Assembly (NCBI GenBank): GCA_949316235.1
Contig: OX438750.1
Location: forward strand, 20,772,865 to 20,836,864
Source: Oegoconia quadripuncta
Taxonomy: Eukaryota; Arthropoda; Insecta; Lepidoptera; Autostichidae
Direction: 5' to 3'
DNA length: 64,000 bases
Part shown: in pieces, positions 52,697-62,977 of the stretch
Layout of the letters: the number at the start of each line of letters is the position of its first letter
How positions within the stretch are numbered: the first letter of the stretch is position 1
Program-made: the position numbers and the translations under genes
Notes under the pieces: model-generated
Database searches by the model: none
What the model saw: only the letters and a program-made list of their open reading frames with translations
Told to the model about the DNA's origin: nothing

Positions 52697-54010
52697 ATGT
52701 CGTTCTTACATAATCATTCTTGTGAGTGTGTTAAATCAGAGTTGGATCTTTTTGCACTTCCATCAACACAGACAAGTATTGAAAGTGGACAATGGATTCA
52801 CTGTACACCAATATCATCTCTAAGTGATGAAGGGCCAATTGAGTTTGTTATGCCAGGAACTGGTGATGACTACATTGATTTGTCACACACTCTGCTTCAT
52901 GTTAAAGCTAAAATAGTCAACATAGATTCTACCGCTGCTTCTACTAGTGTTAAAGTGGCACCTGTAAATAATTGGTTGCATTCACTTTTTAACCAACTAG
53001 ATGTATACTTAAATCAAAAACTTGTATCACCTCCTAACAACACATATGCATATCGGTCTTATGTTGAAACTCTACTTAATTATGGACCTGCGGCAAAACA
53101 ATCACATCTGACTTGTGGTATGTGGTACGAAGACACAGCATCTAAGATGGATTCATGTGATGATACTAACGAAGGGTTCATCAAAAGGTATCAACGAGTA
53201 AAAGATGGAAAAGTAGTTGAAATGATTGGACATTTACACGGTGATCTCTTTAATCAAGAAAAATTTCTTATAAATGGTGTAGAAATACGCGTTAAATTAG
53301 TGCGTAATAAGGACTCCTTTAATCTAATGTCATCATCCCAAGATTCTAAATGCAAAGTTCAAATTGATGGTGCCACTCTTATATTACGTAAGGCAAGAAT
53401 AAATCCATCAGTTTTAATTGCCCATCAAAAAGTTTTATCCACTACTACTGCTAAATATCCAATTACTCGTGCTGAAGTAAAAGTTTTGACTATCCCCTCA
53501 GGAATACGTGGAAAAAGACTTGATAACGTATTTCTTGGGCAGGTACCAAAAAGATGTATTATCGGGTTTATTGACAATATAGCTTTTAACGGTACTTTTA
53601 ATACCAATCCATTTAATTTCCATAATCATGATATAAATGTATTTAGCTTGTATGTAGATGGTCAGCAAATACCTTCTAAAACTCTGATGCCATCATACGA
53701 AAGTGGTGTGTTTACGAGTAGTTACCACACATTATTTACTGGGACTGGTATCCACTTTTTAAATGAAGGAAATTCCATATCGATAGAGGACTATGCAAAT
53801 GGATATTGCTTAATGGCATTTGATTTAACTCCCGATCTATCTGCAAACTCGAATTCACATTGGAATTTAATAAGACATGGGTGTGTTAGAATAGAAGTCC
53901 AATTTGAATCAGCACTCACCAAAACTCTTAACTGCATTGTGTACGCTGAGTTTGACAATGTTATTGAAATTAATAAGAATAGAGATGTAAGTGTAGATTA
54001 TAATAGTTAA
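52697..54010 (+). CDS. Major capsid protein, double jelly roll (hexon-like)
   Basis: 437 aa. The N-terminal pattern (ECVKSELDLFALPSTQTSIE, WIHCTPISSLSDEGPIEFVM, then GDDYIDLSHTLLHVKA) is that of Polinton major capsid proteins, long annotated as 'F54H12.2-like' in animal genomes. The middle has HSLFNQLDVYLNQKLVSPPN and the C-terminal part EVQFESALTKTLNCIVYAEF, with DNVIEINKNRDV at the end. Trimers of such proteins build the capsid facets in related viruses. Length is slightly short of but close to the family norm. It starts two bases after the pX-like stop. Confidence 0.92.
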   Translation: MSFLHNHSCECVKSELDLFALPSTQTSIESGQWIHCTPISSLSDEGPIEFVMPGTGDDYIDLSHTLLHVKAKIVNIDSTAASTSVKVAPVNNWLHSLFNQLDVYLNQKLVSPPNNTYAYRSYVETLLNYGPAAKQSHLTCGMWYEDTASKMDSCDDTNEGFIKRYQRVKDGKVVEMIGHLHGDLFNQEKFLINGVEIRVKLVRNKDSFNLMSSSQDSKCKVQIDGATLILRKARINPSVLIAHQKVLSTTTAKYPITRAEVKVLTIPSGIRGKRLDNVFLGQVPKRCIIGFIDNIAFNGTFNTNPFNFHNHDINVFSLYVDGQQIPSKTLMPSYESGVFTSSYHTLFTGTGIHFLNEGNSISIEDYANGYCLMAFDLTPDLSANSNSHWNLIRHGCVRIEVQFESALTKTLNCIVYAEFDNVIEINKNRDVSVDYNS

Positions 54011-54114
54011 TTAAAGGGTAACATTAAACTTTTTATTATAAATTGAAATTCATGTAACATTTATCATCACTTTCTTTTTAGTATACCTCAATGTAAGTAT
54101 GTTCGATTTGTTTC

Positions 54115-54555
54115 ATGATGAATACCCGAGAAATAGGGCTATGTATGAAAGATATTAATCCACATCTAGAATTTAATGTGTTCGCTGCTAACAGAATTCC
54201 GATGTACATAGAAGTGCCGACTTACTTTATTTCTAACTTAGATCCCGATACAAAACCTGGATCACATTGGGTGGCTATTAATATTGATGAAAATGGTGTT
54301 GGTGAATATTTTGATTCATTTGGGAGAAAGCCTACCGGTTACCATAGAATGTTTCTAAACAGGAATACTCGAAAATGGTTATACAACAATGAAAAGCTTC
54401 AAAGTCATTTAACTTCTGTTTGTGGTGAATACTGTTTAGTATATCTATACTTTAAATATATGGGTATGAGTATGTTAGACTTTATTAGATGTTTTTGTGA
54501 TATACCTCTGTATAATGACATTTTGATAAATAGAACGTTTACAACCTTATTTTAG
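54115..54555 (+). CDS. PRO: Adenain-like cysteine protease (capsid maturation)
   Basis: 146 aa. A Ulp1/adenain-type fold with catalytic His51 (GSHWVAI), Asp67 (GEYFDSFG), oxyanion Gln96 (KLQSHLTS) and nucleophile Cys103 (SVCGEYC). The N-terminal FAANRIP is also typical. It probably cleaves capsid precursors at sites such as MSGSG in the pX-like protein. It is the only unique structural gene separated from its neighbour by a real gap (104 bp). CTTTCTTTTTAG ending at about 54080 would be a good splice acceptor, so its mRNA may be spliced from an upstream leader. Confidence 0.93.
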   Translation: MMNTREIGLCMKDINPHLEFNVFAANRIPMYIEVPTYFISNLDPDTKPGSHWVAINIDENGVGEYFDSFGRKPTGYHRMFLNRNTRKWLYNNEKLQSHLTSVCGEYCLVYLYFKYMGMSMLDFIRCFCDIPLYNDILINRTFTTLF

Positions 54556-54783
54556 AAATAATATATTACAATGATGATGATAACAAACTCTTTCATTTAT
54601 TTCCCCCTCCCATTTTTAATATAAAGCTATAGAAAAATAAAATACTATAATTATAAGTGAAAAAAAAAAATTATTTTATTTTGTAATTATATATTATCAA
54701 CTAAATATAAACTAATTACTTCTTCATTAGATTTAGAATTAGATAGTCTACTATCGGTCGGACTGTATACTCCAGGTGAAATA
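54556..54783. terminator. Convergent 3' end region between protease and right terminal-repeat gene
   Basis: AT-rich spacer. AAAATAAAATAC near 54635-54646 offers a plus-strand poly(A) signal for the protease. TATTTTATTTTG near 54674-54685 reads CAAAATAAAATA on the minus strand and could serve the right-repeat gene. The run of A at 54659-54670 is low complexity. Confidence 0.55.
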
Positions 54784-54815
54784 AGGTAGTAAGAGTGGTA
54801 ACAATAGGTAAGGTG

Positions 54816-55633
54816 TTATTGTTTCTTATCGGTTTCTATGAAATATTTTGTGCAGCCCTTCCTAGTTGCCACCTGTTTTGTTATATTATAAATTAAATCT
54901 CTGGTATTTTGATAATTTTTGTCCTCTTCTGATGTGATGTAATATTTAACACGTACATCTGCGTATTTCCAGTAATCAATGGGTAGAACATCTTTCAATT
55001 TTTTCATCTCATACACTTCTATTTTAATGAGATGGCTCGCAGTGGATCCATCGTCGTTATTTGATGAAATGTATGATGTTCCCTCTCCGTTAGCCTGGGC
55101 CACATTTGAAGAGTGCGTTCTGACCTTCTTTTTCTTCGGCTTCTCAAAAAAAGCATCAATGCTTCTCTTTGCGGTATTTTGCTTGGCCTTTAATGTGGGA
55201 GAACCGCGAGTTTCATCATCACTTAAATCAGGAGAGGCAGGAAAATAATAGTTCTTAAATGTGTAATCACACTCGGGAATTGATGTCTGAAACAAGTTTA
55301 AATATTGGGTTAGCGTATGACTTAGTTTTTCCAAAAAACCACGATGCTCACAGAGCCCTATTCATCGAGGCGCACTATAATTGATTAATTAACGATTATA
55401 CATTAGAACAATATAACACACACTGAAACAAGAGAGTATAGTTAAATTAGAATAGGGACAAACTTAGCGACATCGAGAATTCACTGAGAAATCATTAACG
55501 ACTCGGATAATTTAGGTTCAGATGTTAGGAATTGTTTTATAACAGTTTGGAAACACTACGTATACATATTGAAACACACACAACACAACACAATTGAGAA
55601 AAATAGGTAAAATTAAATAATTAAACTCACCAT
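54816..55633 (-). CDS. Terminal-repeat-encoded spliced protein, right copy
   Basis: Mirror of 42460-43277. Exon 1 is the ATG at 55631-55633, followed by the donor. The intron is 55287-55630 and exon 2 is 54816-55286. The translation of exon 2 is identical to that of the left copy. Unlike the left copy, which runs into the polymerase promoter without an obvious nearby poly(A) signal, this copy is followed by AAAATAAAATA in the spacer before the protease gene, so its 3' UTR differs. Confidence 0.75.
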
Positions 55634-55694
55634 AGTAGATGCTTTGTCAACTGGTATCTCTCGAACTGTGTAGAGAGACGTAGGCCTTAGCGCT

Positions 55695-55702
55695 CTTATA
55701 TA
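55695..55702 (-). promoter_or_regulatory. TATA box of the right terminal-repeat gene
   Basis: CTTATATA on the plus strand, that is TATATAAG reading inward. It is the exact mirror of 42391-42398. Confidence 0.7.
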
Positions 55703-56582
55703 TGTCACACGAGATCCTGTTTTGACAAGTCAACGTAGCAAAAACTCATTTCACAACAAAGAAATACCGTTTCTATAGAAACTTTGTGGCAATAACCATG
55801 AAAAAAATTTAAGGTAAGGACGGGATACTCCATTTTGAAACAGCAATAATCGTAAAATGTACATACAACAATAATACACAATTACCACGCTTTTGTTTGG
55901 ACTCTACCCAGCAACGTAAAATTAATACTTACGATAAAAAAATATTTCACAAAGAAATGCCGCTGCTATAGAAACTTTCTAAGAATAAGTACGCTTTTGT
56001 TCGGACTCTACTCGCCGGACCACCCATGATTCAAAGAGCGTTCGCGAGCGTTCCCAATCAAACAGTGAATTAATTTTATTACCATGATTCCATAACAATG
56101 CAACCGTGCCGCTCTCAATCTGTCCCTCGATCAATTCTGTGAGAGGACCACGACATGTCACATATGGAACCGCGAATTTATTACGCAACGAAGCGCGATG
56201 ATTATTCCGCGAGCACCGTGATATCTCACATATGGCCGAACGATATCTGTCAGTGAACCGAACCAAGCCACCCACACATCCGCCGATAATAACCGCGAAT
56301 CTAAGCGTGAATTTAACCATGAATAAACTTTATTACGTAACCGTGAATAAAGTTTATTACACATACCGCGAATCTAAGCGCGAATTTAACCGTGAATAAA
56401 CTTTATTACGTAACCGTGAATAAAGTTTATTACACATACCGCGAATCTAAGCGCGAATTTAACCGTGAATAAACTTTATTACACACATACCGCGAGCATA
56501 TGTGAAGCCCTTTTTGCGAGCAGCGGGTGGAGTGATGGACCAGAAAACTGGGGTGGTCCAGAACCGTTGAATCCCTACTACT

Positions 56583-56588
56583 GGCAAA
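56583..56588. repeat. Target-site duplication of the Polinton, right copy
   Basis: GGCAAA, identical to 41023-41028. Confidence 0.95.
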
Positions 56589-56682
56589 CAATGTAGGTAT
56601 TGCGAAATCATAGCCACTTTGAAACTTTCCTCTGCGAATTAAAGTAATAGGAAGATAAAATTATGTTTCTCATTTAACAGAT

Positions 56683-56731
56683 AACTTAGAGAAAAGGTGA
56701 AGATTCCCACTCTTCACCTTTTCTCTAAGTT
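56683..56731. repeat. Perfect 21-bp hairpin
   Basis: AACTTAGAGAAAAGGTGAAG plus A (56683-56703) is the exact reverse complement of 56711-56731, with a 7-nt loop TTCCCAC. It lies 95 bp outside the Polinton. It is too short for a standard animal pre-miRNA (usually at least 55-60 nt of foldback). It may be a short palindrome left by a repair event or a tiny MITE. Confidence 0.6.
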
Positions 56732-56739
56732 TTCTGCAA

Positions 56740-56850
56740 GCTCCTTTCTCTGCCTATAATTTTCAATAGATTTAAATTGGTATTCATAAATTGATATTAT
56801 TTAACTTAAATTGAAATAAATGCATTAAGATTGAAGATCAAATGAAATCA
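56740..56850 (+). repeat. LINE 3'-end fragment, CR1/Jockey-like
   Basis: CAATAGATTTAAATTGGTATTC followed by TTAAATTGAAATAAATGCATT matches the end of the 3' UTR at 23165-23230. It is a short 5'-truncated remnant. Confidence 0.6.
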
Positions 56851-57059
56851 GTGCGTAGGAGTCGATCGGAGATCGCAGCAGACAGATGACAATAGTTACC
56901 ATGTTACCGGCGGCAGGAACATTGTTCTGTCTAGAGGCGGAGCTGACCACGCCCGCCATTCATGGCTAACACCTATTGTGCTGATTTTATTAGAGCAGTA
57001 GTTTCAAAACTTTAGAGTACAGTTAACTGTAAAGACAGAGTCGGCCAAATCATTAATAC

Positions 57060-57790
57060 TAAGCGTATATCGATTTTAGTCTATGATAGTAAGGTGAGCA
57101 GATTGGAGAAATGGCGACAAAGACTGGAGAGTTTGGCTTGAAAGTGAGCACAAGGAAAACGGAATAGGTATATATTTTGCGACTTCAGCGGTCCCTCCAG
57201 TCCTGTGTCCATAATTCATGTCGGAAAATCATAACCTTCGGTACCTTGGGTCACTCGTACAAGGGGATGGTGAGATCAACCAGGACGTCACAAATCGGAT
57301 CAAAGCGTGTTAGATGAAATGGCGACATGTCACGGAAACAATAAACGTATACCCCTCAGGTTAAAGGACAACAAATCCATAATAAGACTTGTTGTAGTGT
57401 ATGGATCGGAGTGTTAGGCCATGAAGAAGACGGTATGAAAGGAAAATTGCATGAAGCGAAGATGAGAATGTTGAGATGGATGAGTGGAGTGACGAGGATG
57501 GATAAAATAAGGAAGGAGTATATAATAGGAAATTTAAAAGTGGCAATCGTGACAGAAAAGTTGAAATGAAATCGTTTGGTTTAGTATGGACATGTTATGA
57601 GGAAGGATGAAATGCATATTACTAAGAGAGTGATGAATATGGATGTCGATGGATAGGAAGGAAGAGGAAGATCACGGAAAGGATGGATGGATTGTGTGAG
57701 AGATGATGTGAATGAAAAGGGCGTGAATGATGAGGTAAGGGCTGATGGAGGAAATTAGAAGAAAAATACGTACTGCCCCGACTGCAAAAA
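57060..57790 (+). pseudogene. Decayed RTE-type LINE, reverse transcriptase C-terminal region
   Basis: Translating with frameshifts and stops shows typical RTE sequence: WRQRLESFGLKVSTRKTEY, RYLGSLVQGDGEINQDVTNR, RLVVVYGSECWAMKK, MRMLRWMSGVTRMDKIR, and RGRSRKGWMDCVRDDV near the end. Several in-frame stops (for example in the 57310 and 57560 areas) and frame changes make it non-functional. The 5' part with the endonuclease and YADD core is absent. It lies about 480 bp right of the Polinton and has no relation to it. Confidence 0.85.
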
Positions 57791-60700
57791 TTGGGACCAG
57801 TGCAAGAAAGAAACTATACGAACAAATAGACAATAGTTATGGAGAAACGGAGTTTTATATTTTTAAATGCGTAGGTACGCGCAAATATTGTAATAAATGA
57901 GATATGTTACCGAACGAAACTTGTTAGCCCATTGTGACATAGTTATTCTAAATATTGATGATCAATTTATAATAGAGGTATAGTATTAGGTATACATAAG
58001 GTATTACGAGTATGTCAATGTAACTTAAGAAAAATTCATGAAACATTATTGACAATAATAACATTTATCGCGAAAATTACAAGCTGCCAAGTTATCGGCT
58101 AAATGATCGTCGATCAATTTTATAGATTTCTTTATCTCAGATGGGTAATAATTAATAAATAATGTTCATCAGCTATCACTGGTAACGATATCCTGTTTAA
58201 TATTCTAGATAACGACTTTAATAACCATAAATCTTGGCCATAAAGGAACATATTAGACGTTTGAGTGTTTTCATACGTTCATTATATTTGGCAGCTTCCG
58301 CAGATGGAGATTGTCTGTTTATACCCGGGAGATTCCTTTAATGTGCACATTACCGGCAAACCGGGCAAACGACGGCGAGCCGTGCTAGGCCCATCCCACG
58401 TAGGGCTACCAACTGACCAGATAGTTAATGTTCTGCCGAATAAAAATATTACAACTGTGTAATACAATAAATTAAAAAGTATTAATAAGTAATTAAGTAG
58501 CACGAATAATTTATTCGTGCTACTTATAAGGTTATAAAACGGAGCTTCGTGCTGCTGCTTTCTCCGTCGCCTATGATTTTCATCTGAGATCATATGCACC
58601 TCCATCATCTTTACCTACCTATTTGTCTACGGGAAAGCCATACTACTTTCACCCTTTAAATTTAATGTTTGCATAGCAAAGAATCGTTGTAAGCTGGGTT
58701 GAGAATTTTAAACCGCACTGACCGATATTAAATTAGAACAAAAATGATAAGTTTATTGAAAACCTGATATGTACGGTAAACTAAAAGATGGCAACCCTAG
58801 CATCTCAACGAAATACTTGATGCTTATTATGGCTCCTTTTTAATATTACTCGTTAAAATAATTCCATTACGCTCCTTTTACGCTGTTGCTTTGGACTCGT
58901 AACGACTCGGCACAGTTATTTACATTGAAAGCCTTCATAGACAAATCTCATTTGGTTGGGCTCGGAATTGTATACCGGGGAAAAAAAACTTAATAATCTT
59001 GTCCAAAAATCACTCCTTTTATATGAAATACAACTTAGTGAGTAGTGTTATCTTTTTCAGCACAATCAAAACTAACATCATGTATTAGTCCTTTCGATAC
59101 ATATTTTTATAGTAAACAAAACACACCACGAATCGATATGGTGTTAAAATATTCGTAAAGGTGAAAACTTAGTAATAAACCTAAACTTATTTAATGTCAC
59201 TGCTGCTCGGCTACACTAGAGATAGCAAAGGAGGCATTTTTAAAATTTATCGAATGACTGCTGTGCTTGCCCACAGGACAAGCTCTACATTCTGGAAATA
59301 GAGCTGAGGAAGTAAAAGACGAGATATATTAACAAACTCCCTTTAGCGACCATTTCGTTAGTCATTATAATTATTCCCATGGGTGCCTGCAATAATGTAG
59401 ACTAACACCGAGAGGCGCGTCTTGCTTGAAACTTATTCGATCACACGCCTGAGAGGCTGTTTTTCAGGATTTTCGCAAACATTAGTCACTTCATTCTCGA
59501 CGAGAGAAAAGTTCTTACGGAAACATGTACTCTTGGGATACAGACTGTGTCAGTGCTTAGTTTATTGAGAACCAGTCGTGGCGCAATCGTTTTGTATATT
59601 CCTTTGCGATTAGCGAAGTTAGACTACGTCTAGTGCGGTAAGCTTTTGGATGGGTGACCACTAGTGGATCATACCAATGGGTTGGTCCCGGCTGTTCCCA
59701 AATGGAGGCAGTTGTTAGGACAATAGTGGGAATGGCTGTTGTTAGGTTTTAAGTATTCATAAAGCTTCATGTGCTAGACTTTGCTTTGAATTTTAACACT
59801 TTTTAGCCCAACGGAGTATGGCGCTTATATAACATTTATATTTCTGGTGAAATAGATCCAGTAATAACACCAAAACAATGTAGAAATTAATTAAAATTTT
59901 GTGTTTAGAGCTGTTGGCCCCTAATTTATTAGCTCCGGTCAGCTGCTATACCTACGCCTTCTTTAAAAATAAATAATTGACCAAACTATGGCCACAAATC
60001 ATAGATACAATTAAGGTTAACGAAGCTTTGAGTCATGATTGTGAAGCTGGTTATGGAAAAAGCGTTCATTGGCTTCTGACGTCACACACTGTGGCGCTAG
60101 AGCTGTAAGGAATAGTGCATTCTGATAAATTAAACAACTACGAGTATATCCAGATGTAAAGCGGTAGTGAGGGTTTCTAGATAAATTAATTATCTGTGAA
60201 TTCATTGTCCGAAATGTCTACCACCCTGGATTTCATGCGAATACATGTCTGGTAGTTATTGACAATGCCAAGGGAATATTGCGGGACAAGTCAGGATGAA
60301 TAGCCTCTATAACCTGTGTTAGAATAACCCATTAGGTATTTGTTTGATTAATGCTTCATTCAAGAATAATTTATATACATAACGTCACGGCCTTTATTCC
60401 AAATGGGATCGTAAGAGATATCCCAAACATAATCCAAACAACCGATTGGGCATTTCAAACTTAAAAGTTTTATGGTTGAAACTACACATACGGTTTACCT
60501 TTCGAAGATAGATTTGCACATGTGACAGTGACCCATCTCCATTAAAACGTACACATCTTAGATGATTTTCGGTGTTTACGACACCCACAGATAGAGCCGA
60601 ATTGGTTCAATTCTATTTACGTTTCGGAACCAACTCGCCACCAAGATTAATTTCTAATGGATAGAAAATGGAGTACCTGATATTTGGACAATATTGAAAT

Positions 60701-61026
60701 TTGGGCAAGCTACATGGACACCGTCACAAAACGTGACCGGTGACGTGGACTGCACAGAGTCAATTTTAATAGACAATGCATTGCGCCAAGTTATCCTTCG
60801 GGCTCATAACCGTGCCGACACCTGTATAGTTCAAGCCATTCCTGCATGGATCCATTTGCATAATTGAACAAATTGCTATTTGGACGAACTGCTGTTAATT
60901 TGTTTATATATGTACATAAGCAAACTAAATAGATAGCTTAGAGTAGGCTTAAATGTGTATGTTCACAATAATGAAATGATAATTATTCTATATTTTTCAC
61001 TGAAATGACTTGAATTGATGACTTTC
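57791..61026. other. Gene-free stretch with a 5S-like segment and palindrome
   Basis: Contents: a 15-bp-arm palindrome at 58494-58526 (TAAGTAGCACGAATA and its reverse complement around ATT), the 5S rRNA-like segment at about 59570-59760, and a dispersed repeat copy at about 60380-60650 (GGGATCGTAAGAGATATCCC, CATTAAAACGTACAC) related to 10035-10290. No supportable gene; short frames at 58265-58608 and 60017-60205 have no recognisable domain. Confidence 0.5.
59570..59760 (+). repeat. 5S rRNA-derived SINE candidate
   Basis: GCGAAGTTAGACTACGTCTA followed by GTGCGGTAAGCTTTTGGATG and GGTGACCAC (59612-59660) closely follows the internal promoter region of eukaryotic 5S rRNA (GAAGTTAAGCAACGTCGGGC ... 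TTGGATGGGTGACC). The usual 5S 5' end is degraded or replaced (GAACCAGTCGTGGCGCAATC). The 3' part (CCAATGGGTTGGTCCCGGCT...) departs from 5S. This fits a SINE3-type element with a 5S-derived head better than a functional 5S gene. Confidence 0.6.
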
Positions 61027-61256
61027 AAACCGCTTCCGTGGCTCAATGTAAAAATCATTGGGTTTACGATTCGGAGGTCGCGGGTCCGATCCCCAGCGGG
61101 GTATATGTTTATGTACTCGGTTTGGTTGGTGGTAGGGCATTTTAAATGTTCGCCTGGCTAGCTACCACCATCTTATCTAAATCTGCCACAAGCAACAATG
61201 TTAATAGCATTGTTGTGTTCCGGTTGTCAGAGATAAGATAGCCAGTCCCCCAAACT
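61027..61256 (+). repeat. tRNA-headed SINE, family A, plus orientation
   Basis: The head is CCGTGGCTCAATG (A-box region) and GGTCGCGGGTCCGATCCCC (B box) at about 61036-61098. The body then has TACTCGGTTTGGTTGGTGG, TAGCTACCACCATCTTATC, AGCAACAATGTTAATAGC and GATAGCCAGTCCCCCAAAC. It stops before the 3' third that is present at 22251-22400, so the 3' end is truncated or rearranged. It is not a functional tRNA: the acceptor stem and anticodon arm do not pair convincingly. Confidence 0.8.
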
Positions 61257-62700
61257 ACTTTCTTTTTGTTCTAACTACATTCCTTATTTGAAGATTTATG
61301 AACTACGATGCGAATTTGTTCTAGTACCCTGCCGGAAATGTTGACATCGTCCGCTTATTTTGCTAACATGTCGTTATTGGCCGGGCATATAAATAATTTT
61401 TATTATTTCCCTCATTTAGTCGAACATGTGTTCCATATTACTCTTCTACTTTATGAGCTCCCTTTAACGTTAAAACGAGTAAATGTATTGGAATAGAATA
61501 ATATTGTGTTTGCGTTTGATGATGAGTATCCGTCGAAAGGCGGTGCGAGTAAATTGTTTTTACATTAGCTCTCAGCGGGCGATTTCGCGCATAGCTAATG
61601 TCTTTGTGTAGGAAACACTTGAGTGAACATGGGACAGAAAAGGGTTGTCGCAGGTATCTTTGTCAAAGGTACTCGTTAACAATAAAAAATATCACATATC
61701 GTGATCACATAAACTATGTAAATAAAGGCATTCCTAAACTTTTTCTGTATTTATCCGATGCTTTGCCCACATGGAATTCTATTTTCATCCAAATCCGTCC
61801 CTCCTGTTAGTCATTAATTTAAAAAATATCTAAGGTAATGCAAATTAAAATAATTTTCCTTCAATTTGCCCTTATATCCAATGTTTGTTATTTTTTCACA
61901 CCTAACCGAACTTTTAGATATACCTAAGCTGAGGGACAGCATTTTTAAAGCGTTATACAAAGTGTAATGTATTTAATATAATACGCGACTTCGAGGCTTA
62001 CATGTGTAATTTGTTTATCTCGCATAAACTACTCATTTTGTCAGGATAAAAGTATCCTAATTGAAAATCCGCGTAAAATTGAACGAATCCCCTCCGTACC
62101 CGCCAGTATTTATAGCTTGGTATATAACGTGATGTGGCGGACATTCCGCTCAACACGTTTTCATCTAGAATGTTAACTCATCACCATCGTTCGTGATCAA
62201 TTCGTTTCGTGGCATAACGCATTGAATGCAAATTATACTTCAGTCAGCACTTCTCACATCGCGAAAGTCGAGCACGTGCCGCTCAAACCGACACTGAACG
62301 TTGAATTTTAATCTTCATCAAGACGTGATAAAGTATTTAATGGCTTGCCTAAACGATTTATAAACACCCTGCCAGTAAAATAGACCCGTAAATGGAAAGA
62401 GCTGTTGGTGGCGCTATTCATTTTTAAATGAATCCATAAAAGATACGGCAATTCCTCAAGAGATACGGAGTGAGGAGTGGCCGGATAATCGATCAAGATG
62501 AAAAGATTCAAAGATTCCGCCTTCCTTGTACCTATCTTTTTAATATAAAGGACAAAATATAGCGTTGAAAATAAATAACCAGTGACATAATATATCGAGC
62601 ATAAAGTTTGTGGTCATATATACTGACACAAACACAGATATGACCTTTAAAAGGAGTATGTAATAGTAAGTTAAATTAAACGGGATATCTTTCTTTTCAG
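61257..62700. other. Gene-free stretch, nothing recognised
   Basis: AT-rich, no supportable gene or repeat. It ends in a strong polypyrimidine tract and splice acceptor (ATATCTTTCTTTTCAG) at 62685-62700. Confidence 0.5.
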
Positions 62701-62977
62701 ATCATATATCACAATGAAGACAGATTCGGTGTCAAGTGTTTAATAGTGCAGTGTGGTAGACGTAAGGACGTCGACCGTGATGTAGGACTAGTGGGTGTGG
62801 CAGAGGATGTGGGTACCAGGCGTGCAGTGTTGAGAGGATGCGGGCGGGAGAGTAGGAACAGTTCGCGGATGATACAGGATGTGGAGGGAAGGCGTGTGAC
62901 GGCGCGGCCAGCGAGCGGATGCATCGCGGCAGCGTATACAGCGTGAGCGAAGGCGTGGAGCGGTGCGTCTGTGCTAG
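62701..62977 (+). other. Candidate GC-rich untranslated exon
   Basis: A strong acceptor (TCTTTCTTTTCAG) ends at 62700. From about 62745 the sequence is GC- and CpG-rich against an AT-rich background, and a plausible donor (CTAG|GTATGA) occurs at 62977/62978. The first ATG gives a 9-codon frame, and the open frame 62746-62946 has no recognisable domain, so if it is an exon it is probably untranslated or non-coding RNA. It may belong with the CpG island near 8.1-8.4 kb. All of this is inference from composition and splice signals. Confidence 0.3.

Larger units (their letters stand above)
41029..56582 (+). mobile_element. Intact Polinton/Maverick self-synthesising DNA transposon
   Basis: A 15,554-bp element bounded by a 6-bp target duplication and long inverted repeats beginning AGTAGTAGGG. 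It encodes protein-primed DNA polymerase B, packaging ATPase, chromodomain integrase, penton-type and double-jelly-roll capsid proteins, a pX/pVI-like protein, adenain-like protease, three small or unclassified proteins, and a small spliced gene duplicated in the terminal repeats. No frame is interrupted. The combination of capsid genes with transposon genes is established for Polintons and for adintovirus relatives, so the element could make virions, although this is not shown by sequence. AT-rich codon use contrasts with the neighbouring LINE. The matching repeats, apart from one 482-bp duplication, indicate recent insertion. Confidence 0.97.
54784..56582 (-). repeat. Right terminal inverted repeat of the Polinton, 1,799 bp
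   Basis: Reverse complement of the left repeat with a single copy of the 482-bp terminal unit. It ends CCCTACTACT, directly followed by GGCAAA. It carries the second copy of the spliced small gene, the inward-pointing TATA promoter (55695-55702) and the 73-bp subterminal array. Confidence 0.95.

Noticed and set aside
57361..57546. Minus-strand frame in the RTE region as a gene
   Set aside because: It is the antisense of the decayed RTE reverse transcriptase, Ser/Leu-rich as expected for an antisense shadow.
61036..61100. tRNA-like sequence on the plus strand
   Set aside because: Same reasoning: B box present, but it is the head of SINE family A, repeated at 22500-22566 in minus orientation.
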